A stretch of DNA of 15,670 bases. It comes from an uncultured Ellagibacter sp. Its GTDB lineage: Bacteria; Actinomycetota; Coriobacteriia; Coriobacteriales; Eggerthellaceae. The notes below the pieces were generated by a model. That model did not search any database. It was not told the origin of the DNA and saw nothing but the letters and a program-made list of their open reading frames with translations. The stretch spans positions 1-15,670 of the forward strand of contig NZ_CAKUAL010000051.1 in assembly GCF_934636505.1 (NCBI RefSeq), read 5' to 3'. Below, in pieces: positions 1 to 6,876 of the stretch. Numbering within the stretch: the first letter of the stretch is position 1; every line of letters starts with the position of its first letter. Both the position numbers and the translations under genes were made by a program.

Positions 1-450
1 CTCGTCGAGGCGCGCCTGATCGTAGCATTCCCCCACCTCATAGCTGAAGCCGTTCGCGCTCATGCGGTCGACGCCGCCTCCGAAGACGGTGTCTTGGATG
101 GTGGCGTCGCTTGTGACTACAAGCGTCTCGACCATGCGCTCGCGCGCGTCGTGAGCAAGCTTCTCGATCACCTTGTCGGCGGACTGCCCAGCTGGGCTGA
201 ACATGATGCGCACGCCGCCGATGGTTTGCGTTTCTCCTGTTGAAAACTCGTTTTTCGCACCATCGAACACGATGATGGCACGCCAATCGCGCCCCGCGAA
301 GTTCACGACGTCGTTGATCAGCCGCTCGCGGGCAGTGTTGAACGCGTCGTCGGTGTAGTCGGGCCCGAACGCCGTCGTTTTGTAGCGCTCACCCGAGCGG
401 AGCACATTGTACCCATCGACGATGAGCAGCTTGTTTCGTTTCCTTGCCAT
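1..450 (-). CDS. YacP-like NYN-domain ribonuclease (partial, C-terminus outside window)
   Basis: The frame stays open from an ATG at 450 to the left edge, giving 150 residues; the end of the gene is missing. The N-terminus carries the NYN/YacP signature IVDGYNVL (Asp12, Asn15), followed by VFDG (Asp63), an SADK segment (Asp92) and VVTSD (Asp115), the spaced acidic residues of a PIN-like metal-dependent nuclease fold. B. subtilis YacP (Rae1), about 170 residues, is a ribosome-associated endoribonuclease, so the missing part is probably short. The gene starts 15 bases after the rlmB stop on the same strand, so it is likely cotranscribed; rlmB-yacP order is common in Gram-positive bacteria. No strong Shine-Dalgarno is visible, which suggests translational coupling. 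The family call is firm; a Rae1-like role on the ribosome is inferred from the family. Confidence 0.85.
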   Translation of the reverse strand, partial: MARKRNKLLIVDGYNVLRSGERYKTTAFGPDYTDDAFNTARERLINDVVNFAGRDWRAIIVFDGAKNEFSTGETQTIGGVRIMFSPAGQSADKVIEKLAHDARERMVETLVVTSDATIQDTVFGGGVDRMSANGFSYEVGECYDQARLDE

Positions 451-465
451 TTTCTGAAGCGCGAC

Positions 466-1212
466 CTATTGCTGCTGACGGAGCCACTCGTACATGAAAA
501 CGGTGGACGCCTGCGCCACGTTGAGCGAGGACACTTTTCCCATCTGGGGAAGCTTCACCGCGAAGTCGCAGTTCTCGAGCACGAGGCTCGACACGCCCTC
601 GCCCTCCGAGCCCATGACGAGCGCGATTTTGCCTTTGAGGTTCGACTTCCACACCACTTCTTGCGCATGCTCGCTCGCCGCGCAGACCCAGAAGCCCTCT
701 TTCTTCAGGCGTTCGATCGTCTGGGAGAGGTTCGCGACCTGCGTCAAGTTGATGTGGGAAATCGCGCCTGCCGAGCTTTTGTACGTCGCCGCCGTTACGT
801 GCGCCGCGCGCTTGTTGGGAATGACGATGCCGGCAGCCCCGACCGACTCGGCGGAGCGAGCGATGGCGCCCAGGTTGCCCGCGTCGGTGATGTGGTCGAG
901 GATGACAACGAGCGCCGAGCCACCGTTTTCGGCAGCCTGCGCGTTCGCGGTCTCCACGATGGTCGTAACGTTCACGTAGTTGAAGGGCTTGGTTTCCGCC
1001 ATAACGCCCTGGTGGCTACCGCGTTCGGAGAGCTTCTCGAGACGCGCGCGCGGCACCGTTCCCACCGGCACGTTGCGCTTCTTCGCCTTGCGCAGCACGT
1101 CCTCGATCAGGGGGTCGCGCTTCACGTTGTCGGCGAGCAGGACGCGCTTGCACGGCACTTCGGTGCGCAGCGCTTCGATGACGGGGCGTTTCCCTTCGAT
1201 GAAATCAGCCAT
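466..1212 (-). CDS. rlmB: 23S rRNA 2'-O-methyltransferase, RlmB/TrmH family (SPOUT)
   Basis: The 248-residue protein has the substrate-binding N-domain (residues 1-75, opening MADFIEGKRPVIEAL) and a SPOUT methyltransferase domain. The three SpoU motifs are present: motif 1 with DHITDAGNLGAIARSAES (about 106-123), motif 2 with ALVMGSEGEGVSS (about 197-209) and motif 3 with LPQMGKVSSLNVAQA (about 221-235), which form the knotted AdoMet site. E. coli RlmB methylates the ribose of G2251 in the 23S rRNA peptidyl-transferase loop; that target is assumed from the family. The frame continues upstream to an ATG at 1404, but that stretch is Arg/Pro-rich and unlike the family. An ATG at 1227 (five residues longer) is an equal alternative, since neither start has a clear ribosome-binding site. 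The stop lies 15 bases before the YacP-like gene. Confidence 0.9.
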   Translation of the reverse strand: MADFIEGKRPVIEALRTEVPCKRVLLADNVKRDPLIEDVLRKAKKRNVPVGTVPRARLEKLSERGSHQGVMAETKPFNYVNVTTIVETANAQAAENGGSALVVILDHITDAGNLGAIARSAESVGAAGIVIPNKRAAHVTAATYKSSAGAISHINLTQVANLSQTIERLKKEGFWVCAASEHAQEVVWKSNLKGKIALVMGSEGEGVSSLVLENCDFAVKLPQMGKVSSLNVAQASTVFMYEWLRQQQ

Positions 1213-1501
1213 GTTGTTCGCTTTCATGATTGGTTGGCACCGCGCGAGGCGGCGGATTCGTCTAGCGAGCAAGTGTACCACGCGGCTTGGGGGCATGGCC
1301 TGCTCTTCGCCATATCCTCGCGAACGAGGGGCGGTAGACGGGTGGCGGGGCGCTTTCGCGGGGGTCATCGCGGGAGACGGGTACGAGGCACTCAAGTGGG
1401 CCATCGCGCGTGCGGCGGCGACCCACGAGTACGCCGACAGCGAGCACGGTAGAAGCTCATCCGCGTCTCGTGCGCTGCGTTCGCCCTCTGCACCCGGCGA
1501 C

Positions 1502-3790
1502 CTAAAGCGCCGTGCCTTTCGTGGGAACCGAGAGCGTGCTCATGTCGACACCTTCCAGCTTGAGCAGGGCGATCTTGCGTTCGATGCCGCCCGCATATCC
1601 CGTCAAGCTGCGGCTTGCCCCCACCACGCGATGGCAGGGCAGGATAATCGACACCGGATTGTGCCCCACGGCCCCGCCGACGGCTCGCGCCGAGCGCTTC
1701 TTGCCCGTGTCGGCCTCGATCGCCTTCGCGATATCGCCGTAGGTGACAAGCTCTCCGTAGGGGATTTCCGCAAGTTTCGCCCATACCAGCTGGCGAAACT
1801 CCGATCCGCGGGGCGCACAGGGGGGAATCTCGCCCGGGTCGCGACCCTCGAAGTACGCGTCGAGCCATGAGCGCGCTTGCGAAAGCACGGGGTCATCAGG
1901 CTTTTCCTGAGTGGTGGGCGAAAGCGTCGCCGCGTCGTATTTCTGGCCCTTGAACCACAAGCCGATGAGCGCCTCGCCGTTGCTTGCAAGCTCGATATCG
2001 CCCAAAGGCGACGCGTAGGTGCAGATGAAATCCATGGTCCCTTCTTTCTTTCGCTGGTCCGCGCGCTTTGCCGTTGTTGTTGCACGCCTCGCCGCAACCG
2101 TCATGCTCGCGGGCGGCGCGTCAGCTGTCTCTTCCGCAGCGGTCGCGTCCGCCATGTTCGCCAGGGGAGACTCCGCACGCGCCTTCCCCTTTCCTTTCCC
2201 CTTTTCCATCTTTGGGGCGGACTTCTTAGGCTTCTCATGCGGCACCGACCACATCGACATCACGGCGTACGATCGCCACGGGCGCCAGGATTGCGACAGT
2301 TTCTCCAGCTCACGCGGCTTCATGTCGGGAAGCGCAAGTTTCACGCCATAGTCGGTGGGAAGGAACGCATCGGGGTAATCGTAGGCGCGCATGAGTACGT
2401 ACTGCACCGTCCAGTCGCCGATGCCGCGGATACTGCCGAAGTGTGCAGCCTCTGCCACGAGATCGGCGCCAGGACGCAGCGTGAGCTCGCCCGTCTCCAT
2501 GGCGCGCGCGATGGCGCAAATGGCGTTCGCCCGCTGAGCGATGACGCCAACTTCCCCAAGGCGGGCGGGCGCATCTTGCGCGCAAAAGGCTTGCGGCAAG
2601 GGGAATGCGCAGGTCAATTCAGGTATCGGTCCCTTTATCGGCGTACCGAACTCGCGAGCCACGCGACCCGCGAGCGTGCTTGCCGCCTTCACGGTGATTT
2701 GCTGCCCTAAGATAGCGCGGGTCGCCATCTCGAAGCCGTCGAACGCGCACGACACGCGAATACCAGGGATGCGGTACACCTCACCTGCATGTTCGTAAAA
2801 ATCAGCGAGCCCCTGCTCGACCGCCTCAGGCACGCAATCGGTATCAAACAGGCGACGCGTACGGGCAAGCACCGAGGGAATGTCGTCAAAAAGCTCGGGC
2901 GATATGGTGACGGCAAGGCGGCGATGCGAGGGGTCGTTCTCCACCTTGATCCACCCAGCGCGCTCGCCATCGGAGGCGCGGACGATCCGCCAATACGCAC
3001 TGTTGAGCACCGCCTCGACGCCCTCGATAGCGCGCATCTGCAGGAAACCGAGCAGCAAATCAAAGCGATACGGCTCGCGATAGTCGACATGCAGAACGAT
3101 AGGCGCCGCCTCCGTTTTCGCTGATGTCGAGCCTTGCGCGCTTTTGCGGAATCGCGTCGGCTGCATGCCATAGCTGTTGACGAACGCATCATTGAAGCGG
3201 CGGACCGAGGCAAACCCACTTGCATACGCAATGCGTGTCATGGAGAGCTCCGTGTCTGTGAGCAGGCTTTTTGCAAGAAGCAAGCGACACGTTTCGCGAT
3301 ACTGCGCAGGTGACACGCCGTAAGTTTGCTCAAACAAGCGGCGCAGATGGCGCTCCGACATGCCTTGTTCCGCGGCGATCCGAGCGATGGGGGCATCCCC
3401 GGGCCGCTCCCGCATGCTCGCGGCGGCACGTGCAACCGCATGGTCGATGTCGGGCGCAATCGGAGTTCCCGGCGCAAGCTCGGGGCGGCATTTCAGGCAA
3501 GGCCGATACCCCGCCGCTTCCGCCTCGGCAGCAGTTTTGAAGAACGTGCAGTTTTCGCGCTTGGGCACCTTCGCCCAGCATACGCCCACGCGACAGTAAA
3601 TTCCCGTCGAGGAAACGCCGACGAAAAGCAGGCCGTCGAAATGAGGATCCCCTGACAAAAGAGCCTGATAACATACGTCCTGGCTAGGAAGATCGCTCCC
3701 CACGAAAAGTCCGAAATCGACCTTGTCTTTGGCTGTTTTGCCCTCGCCAGCTTTCCCCATGCTGCCGTCGGCCTTTTTACTGTCGCCCAT
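1502..3790 (-). CDS. Ada-AlkA-Ogt triple fusion: alkylation sensor/regulator, DNA glycosylase and O6-alkylguanine methyltransferase
   Basis: This is one uninterrupted frame of 762 residues. Residues 36-110 form the Ada N-terminal zinc/methyl-phosphotriester domain with Cys66, Cys71, Cys98 and Cys101. Residues 113-217 form an AraC-type double helix-turn-helix. Residues 230-345 match the AlkA N-terminal domain, and 346-518 the HhH-GPD glycosylase with GIGDWT (456-461) and the catalytic-position Asp480 in FLPTDY. A Lys/Gly/Ala-rich linker (about 520-585) leads to an Ogt/MGMT domain (586-750) with the acceptor Cys719 in PCHRVVG. The protein should sense methylated DNA, activate transcription, excise 3-alkylpurines and repair O6-alkylguanine. 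Ada-AlkA fusions with a neighbouring ogt are known in actinobacteria; here ogt is joined in frame. The start at 3790 was chosen because the family begins just after it; the frame reaches 3970 in unlike sequence, and the ATG at 3760 is an alternative. The first zinc Cys pair is C-x4-C, where E. coli Ada has C-x3-C. Confidence 0.9.
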   Translation of the reverse strand: MGDSKKADGSMGKAGEGKTAKDKVDFGLFVGSDLPSQDVCYQALLSGDPHFDGLLFVGVSSTGIYCRVGVCWAKVPKRENCTFFKTAAEAEAAGYRPCLKCRPELAPGTPIAPDIDHAVARAAASMRERPGDAPIARIAAEQGMSERHLRRLFEQTYGVSPAQYRETCRLLLAKSLLTDTELSMTRIAYASGFASVRRFNDAFVNSYGMQPTRFRKSAQGSTSAKTEAAPIVLHVDYREPYRFDLLLGFLQMRAIEGVEAVLNSAYWRIVRASDGERAGWIKVENDPSHRRLAVTISPELFDDIPSVLARTRRLFDTDCVPEAVEQGLADFYEHAGEVYRIPGIRVSCAFDGFEMATRAILGQQITVKAASTLAGRVAREFGTPIKGPIPELTCAFPLPQAFCAQDAPARLGEVGVIAQRANAICAIARAMETGELTLRPGADLVAEAAHFGSIRGIGDWTVQYVLMRAYDYPDAFLPTDYGVKLALPDMKPRELEKLSQSWRPWRSYAVMSMWSVPHEKPKKSAPKMEKGKGKGKARAESPLANMADATAAEETADAPPASMTVAARRATTTAKRADQRKKEGTMDFICTYASPLGDIELASNGEALIGLWFKGQKYDAATLSPTTQEKPDDPVLSQARSWLDAYFEGRDPGEIPPCAPRGSEFRQLVWAKLAEIPYGELVTYGDIAKAIEADTGKKRSARAVGGAVGHNPVSIILPCHRVVGASRSLTGYAGGIERKIALLKLEGVDMSTLSVPTKGTAL
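2033..2044 (-). promoter_or_regulatory. Possible internal ribosome-binding site and start for a free Ogt domain
   Basis: Inside the fusion gene, codon 586 is ATG (2033-2035), exactly where stand-alone Ogt proteins begin (MDFICTYASPLG). It is preceded by the purine-rich stretch AGAAAGAAGGGACC, with GAAGGG at 2039-2044. The spacing to the ATG is only 3-4 bases, shorter than ideal, so initiation here is possible but unproven. Confidence 0.4.
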
Positions 3791-4025
3791 ATACCTAATC
3801 GCCGAACCTTCCGTCTGCAACTCTTTCTTACGCAGGCAATGAAACCACAACGTAGCCGCCAAAACCAGCCATTTTCGGACATGAAGACCCGATAAAGACC
3901 GCACTCCCAACCCTGATTTTTTCGCCAAAGCCGCCTTGTTTTCCGCCACGGGACCGAGTACGGAGCACAAGCTGCAATCGGACGCCAGATAATCGGGATG
4001 CCGACGTTCCGTTCAACGAAAATGA

Positions 4026-4451
4026 TCAGCTTTCCGCGAGCAGCGCGAGCGCCTGTCGAGCATCTACGCGCTTGCAGCAAGAAGCGCGGAAGGCCTTTTC
4101 ATCACGGGAAACAATGTAGTCGCATCGGACGTTTTCCGCAGCAGCCCTCACCAGCGCGTCCTCGTAATCGGGCTCGTTGGAACAAAGGGCGTCATCAACC
4201 ACACAAAGGGTCAGCTCGACTACCTCGAACGAAGCTCTCATTTGGGAAATCACCTTCCGAGCAGTCTGCTCGTCCCCATAATGTCTATTGAATATGTAGT
4301 AGACATCCTTCAGAGATGACGCCAGCAGCAGCACCCGCCCGTCGCCTCGAGCGGCAATCTCGCGGAAGAGTTCGGCAGCAAAGCCGTGCTGGGGGCGAGC
4401 GGGAATAACAAGATCGAGCAGGACATTCGTATCGAAGAAGAACTTAGACAT
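4026..4451 (-). CDS. PIN-domain toxin of a VapBC-like toxin-antitoxin pair
   Basis: The 141-residue protein opens MSKFFFDTNVLLDL, the canonical PIN N-terminus with Asp7. Other likely metal ligands are Asp49 (where many VapC proteins have Glu), Asp98 in DYEDALV, and Asp111/Asp117 in CDYIVSRDEKAF. PIN toxins are Mg-dependent ribonucleases that usually cut tRNA or rRNA; the target here cannot be read from sequence. Its ATG lies inside the end of the antitoxin gene (overlap 4444-4451), a typical translationally coupled arrangement. Downstream on the same strand, 235 bases away, is the repair fusion gene, so some read-through is possible. The PIN family and pairing are clear; activity as a toxin is inferred from the arrangement. 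Confidence 0.85.
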   Translation of the reverse strand: MSKFFFDTNVLLDLVIPARPQHGFAAELFREIAARGDGRVLLLASSLKDVYYIFNRHYGDEQTARKVISQMRASFEVVELTLCVVDDALCSNEPDYEDALVRAAAENVRCDYIVSRDEKAFRASCCKRVDARQALALLAES

Positions 4452-4722
4452 AGCGCTGACTCATCAGTTCGCGGTCGTCGTCAGGGGAGTCACCGCGTAG
4501 CCAAGGAATATCAGGGAGCGAATCAATTGTGCTCAGCAAATCCTCGGCTGCCGCAATCGCGTCGTCGTCCTTTCTTTGAACGGAAAACGAGATTTCGCCA
4601 TCAGAGGGCATAGAGATACTCAGCGTGTCGCCAATCTGCACGCCAAAGCGCTTTCGCCATTCGGACGGCAAAACAACCGCGGCACTATTCCCGTTTCGAA
4701 TAACCGAGCATGTAGCATTCAT
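4444..4722 (-). CDS. AbrB/MazE-like (SpoVT-AbrB) antitoxin
   Basis: The 92-residue protein begins MNATCSVIRNGNSAAVVLPSEW and continues RFGVQIGDTLSISMP, the swapped-hairpin AbrB/SpoVT DNA-binding fold at residues 1-50. An acidic C-terminal tail (DDDAIAAAEDLL to SPDDDREL) probably wraps the PIN toxin. Two in-frame ATGs lie close together (4728 and 4722). A strong TAGGAGG abuts the first directly but stands six bases from the second, so 4722 is the likely start. The frame runs further upstream to 4827 without family-like sequence. The gene overlaps the toxin by 8 bases. Such antitoxins normally repress their own operon through operators near the promoter. Confidence 0.85.
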   Translation of the reverse strand: MNATCSVIRNGNSAAVVLPSEWRKRFGVQIGDTLSISMPSDGEISFSVQRKDDDAIAAAEDLLSTIDSLPDIPWLRGDSPDDDRELMSQRYV

Positions 4723-4728
4723 GGCCAT

Positions 4729-4735
4729 CCTCCTA
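4729..4735 (-). promoter_or_regulatory. Strong Shine-Dalgarno (TAGGAGG) deciding the antitoxin start
   Basis: On the minus strand TAGGAGG ends directly against the ATG at 4728 and six bases before the ATG at 4722. Usable spacing selects 4722. A TATAGT hexamer about 35 bases further upstream (near 4761-4766) could be the -10 box, but no good -35 was found. A short GTAC-C-GTAC inverted repeat (about 4745-4753) lies between and could be an autoregulatory site; this is weak. Confidence 0.6.
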
Positions 4736-5071
4736 AGCTCGTCAGTACCGTACAGACAGACTATACCACATCGAAATGATCCCCCTTCGCTCTGACGGTG
4801 ATGATTTTTGGAAGCGATCAGGCGCAAAGCCTCATTGCCGACCTTAAGAATGAACTGTCGGGTAGGAATAAGTGACGCTCAAACGCAAGAGAGACCCAGT
4901 TCAGCGTGTGAACTGGGTCCCTCTCTATTCGTCTCAGGTGAAGCGATCTACGCACGACCATTCCACCTGACGCTCTACCGTTGCCGCTAGAGTCTGCTTA
5001 GTGGCGCCTCAGCCTACTCGCGATGCCCCTGCTCGCTCGCACGCCCCTGCTTGCCAGCGGCACCTCACTTG
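4736..5071. other. Intergenic region between the toxin-antitoxin module and the helicase; no gene seen
   Basis: I see no convincing coding frame here. The short open frame at 4808-4990 (plus) has no family features or ribosome-binding site. The region holds the toxin-antitoxin promoter area and one strong hairpin (4888-4926). A 13-bp sequence beginning TTAGTGGCGC at 4998-5010 repeats, with one mismatch, the last codons of the helicase gene at 5072-5084, which may be the trace of a small duplication at the 3' end. Confidence 0.5.
4888..4926 (-). terminator. Long hairpin, possible terminator downstream of the DEAD-box helicase
   Basis: GACCCAGTTCA (4893-4903) pairs perfectly with TGAACTGGGTC (4909-4919) around a 5-base loop, and after a two-base bulge five more pairs (AGAGA/TCTCT) extend the stem. 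It lies about 145 bases past the helicase stop. The minus-strand tail (TTGCGTTTGAG) is only moderately T-rich, so this could be a weak terminator or a 3' stabilising structure instead. Confidence 0.5.
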
Positions 5072-6616
5072 TTAGTGGCGCTTCTGCTTCTTCTCGAAGT
5101 TGCGGCGCTCGCCGAAGGAGCGCACGTCGTTCATGTTGGAGGGGCGCTTCTTGTTGCGCTTGGAAGCGGTCGCTGCGGCGCCCTTGTTGCCCGACGGCTT
5201 GCTCGTGCGATGCGACTCACCGTGCTTACCCTTCGAGTCGCCGCGCTTACCGCCTTCGCCGCGCCTGCCGCCCTCGTTGCGCTTGTCGCCACGCGAGCCG
5301 CCGCGCCCGCCGCGGCCCTCGAACTCATCGCGCCCGCCGCGACCGCGCTTGTTGTCGCCGAACTTCGCCGCTCGACGCTCAGCGCGGTTGGCGAACTCGC
5401 CAGCCCCGCGTCCATCGCGCTTGCGACCAGCGCTGTTGCGGCTTGAACCACCGCGGCCCTTGTTCTTGCGATTCAGCAGGTCGGGATCGAGGTCGTACGT
5501 CTCGAGCCCCATGAAGGGAATGTCGCGATCGATGAGCTTCTCGATGTCGACCAGAAGGCGGCGCTGGTTAGGGCTCACGAACGAAATGGCGTAGCCATGC
5601 TCGCCCGCGCGGCCCGTACGGCCGATGCGGTGCACGTAGTCTTCGGGGCAATCGGGAAGGTCGAGGTTGATGACGTAGTCGACACTCGGCACATCGATGC
5701 CGCGAGCGAGCACGTCGGTCGCCACGAGGATGTTCGCCTTGCCGCGGCGGAACTTGTCGAGCGCACGACGGCGCGCACCCACCGACTTGTCGGAATGGAT
5801 GGATTCCGCCTGGTAACCGTCGTCGTTCAGCGCCTTCGCGAAATCCTCGGCGCGGTTGCGCGTGCGGGCGAACACGATCACGCGCTCGTGGCCCTTCTCC
5901 TCAAGCACCGCGCGAAGGAGCTCGGGCTTCTTGTCCTGCTTGATCGGCATCATGTACTGGTCGACGGTCTTGGCCGTCTCGCCCTTGTGCGCGATTTCCA
6001 CCACGGCGGGGTTCTTAAGCAGATTGCCGAGGTTCTTCTGGATGGACTCGTCGATTGTCGCCGAGAAGAGAAGTGTCTGGCGCTCGTCGGGCGTGGCCTC
6101 GACGATGGTGGTCACATCGGGAAGAAAGCCCATGTCAAGCATGCGGTCAGCCTCGTCAAGCACGAGCGTCTGCACGCCGGAGAGGTCGACAACCTCGCGC
6201 TTCATGAGGTCGTTCAGACGGCCGGGCGTCGCAATGAGCACATCGGTGCCGCGGCGGATCTCCTTGATTTGCGGGCCGTAGGGCGCACCGCCGAAGACGG
6301 TCGTCACGAACTGCCCCGTGCAGCGCGCGATTTTCATGGCCGTGAAAGCGATCTGCTGTGCAAGCTCGCGCGTAGGCGAAACCACAAGCAGGCGCGGCGG
6401 GCGGTTGTGGCTGCGATCGCGCGGCATGCGGGAAAGGACGGGAAGCAGGAAGGCTGCCGTCTTGCCAGTGCCCGTGCTCGCGGCGGCGATGAGGTCGCGG
6501 CCGGTCAAAACGATGGGAATAGCCTGCTCCTGAACGGGCGTGGGCTCATCGTAGCCCAGGCGCACAACCGCATCGAGGGCGTTATCGGACAGGCCAAGGC
6601 TGGCAAAGTTTTCCAT
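5072..6616 (-). CDS. DEAD-box ATP-dependent RNA helicase, RhlE-like
   Basis: The 514-residue protein has a complete DEAD-box core. The Q motif lies around residues 7-31 (FASLGLS through PTPVQEQAIP). Motif I is ASTGTGKT (46-53), Ia PTRELAQQ (81-88), Ib TPGRL (130-134), II DEAD (154-157), III SAT (185-187), V near ATDVLARGID (299-308) and VI HRIGRTGR (329-336). After about residue 382 comes a 130-residue low-complexity basic tail rich in Arg, Gly, Lys and Ser with several RGG-like steps, probably disordered and RNA-binding. Such helicases remodel RNA during ribosome assembly, cold adaptation and mRNA decay. It is a single gene with 260 bases between it and the upstream UbiB gene, so it may have its own promoter; a long 5' leader is possible. 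No strong Shine-Dalgarno is seen (AAGAG near the ATG). Confidence 0.93.
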   Translation of the reverse strand: MENFASLGLSDNALDAVVRLGYDEPTPVQEQAIPIVLTGRDLIAAASTGTGKTAAFLLPVLSRMPRDRSHNRPPRLLVVSPTRELAQQIAFTAMKIARCTGQFVTTVFGGAPYGPQIKEIRRGTDVLIATPGRLNDLMKREVVDLSGVQTLVLDEADRMLDMGFLPDVTTIVEATPDERQTLLFSATIDESIQKNLGNLLKNPAVVEIAHKGETAKTVDQYMMPIKQDKKPELLRAVLEEKGHERVIVFARTRNRAEDFAKALNDDGYQAESIHSDKSVGARRRALDKFRRGKANILVATDVLARGIDVPSVDYVINLDLPDCPEDYVHRIGRTGRAGEHGYAISFVSPNQRRLLVDIEKLIDRDIPFMGLETYDLDPDLLNRKNKGRGGSSRNSAGRKRDGRGAGEFANRAERRAAKFGDNKRGRGGRDEFEGRGGRGGSRGDKRNEGGRRGEGGKRGDSKGKHGESHRTSKPSGNKGAAATASKRNKKRPSNMNDVRSFGERRNFEKKQKRH

Positions 6617-6779
6617 GTAAGACTCTTTTCTTCAGTTGCCACGTTCCATCGCCCCTTGCGATGCGAATCCGTGGGCGCACCCGCTCCCAGCGGCGTGCAT
6701 TTGCGCTTGAGGCGAGCCGCTTTCCAATTCATAGGCGGTAAAAACGCGCAGCTCGAAGCCGTCGCGGATATGCGCAAAT

Positions 6780-6810
6780 AAGAAAAGAGAAAGATTTTCG
6801 CTTGAAGCGA
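6780..6810 (-). terminator. Weak terminator-like hairpin after the UbiB-family gene
   Basis: Reading the minus strand, TCGCT-TCA-AGCGA forms a 5-bp stem (6798-6810) followed by AAAATCTTTCTCTTTTC, which is T-rich. It lies about 65 bases beyond the UbiB-family stop codon and before the helicase gene. The stem is short, so confidence is low. The rest of the 6617-6876 gap shows no gene. Confidence 0.3.
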
Positions 6811-6876
6811 CTGTCCATTATGCCGCTTCATTCCGCCGTCCGCGCGCATCGGCACGGGAAATCCACACCGCGGGGA

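Noticed and set aside
1213..1501. Upstream extension of rlmB to the ATG at 1404 or a small gene in this gap
   Set aside because: The extension is Pro/Arg-rich and unlike RlmB N-termini, and no ribosome-binding site, tRNA or terminator could be supported in the gap.
3791..4025. N-terminal extension of the Ada fusion to 3970 or a small gene (3828-4016)
   Set aside because: The translated sequence does not resemble Ada or any family; I see nothing reliable in the gap, including no clear promoter or Ada-box-like operator.
4998..5084. Duplicate of the helicase 3' end (TTAGTGGCGC at 4998 and 5072)
   Set aside because: Only 13 bp with a mismatch, too short to call a real duplication; noted in the intergenic entry only.
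5597..6781. Plus-strand open frame of 394 codons
   Set aside because: Antisense shadow of the DEAD-box helicase, which has every helicase motif on the other strand.
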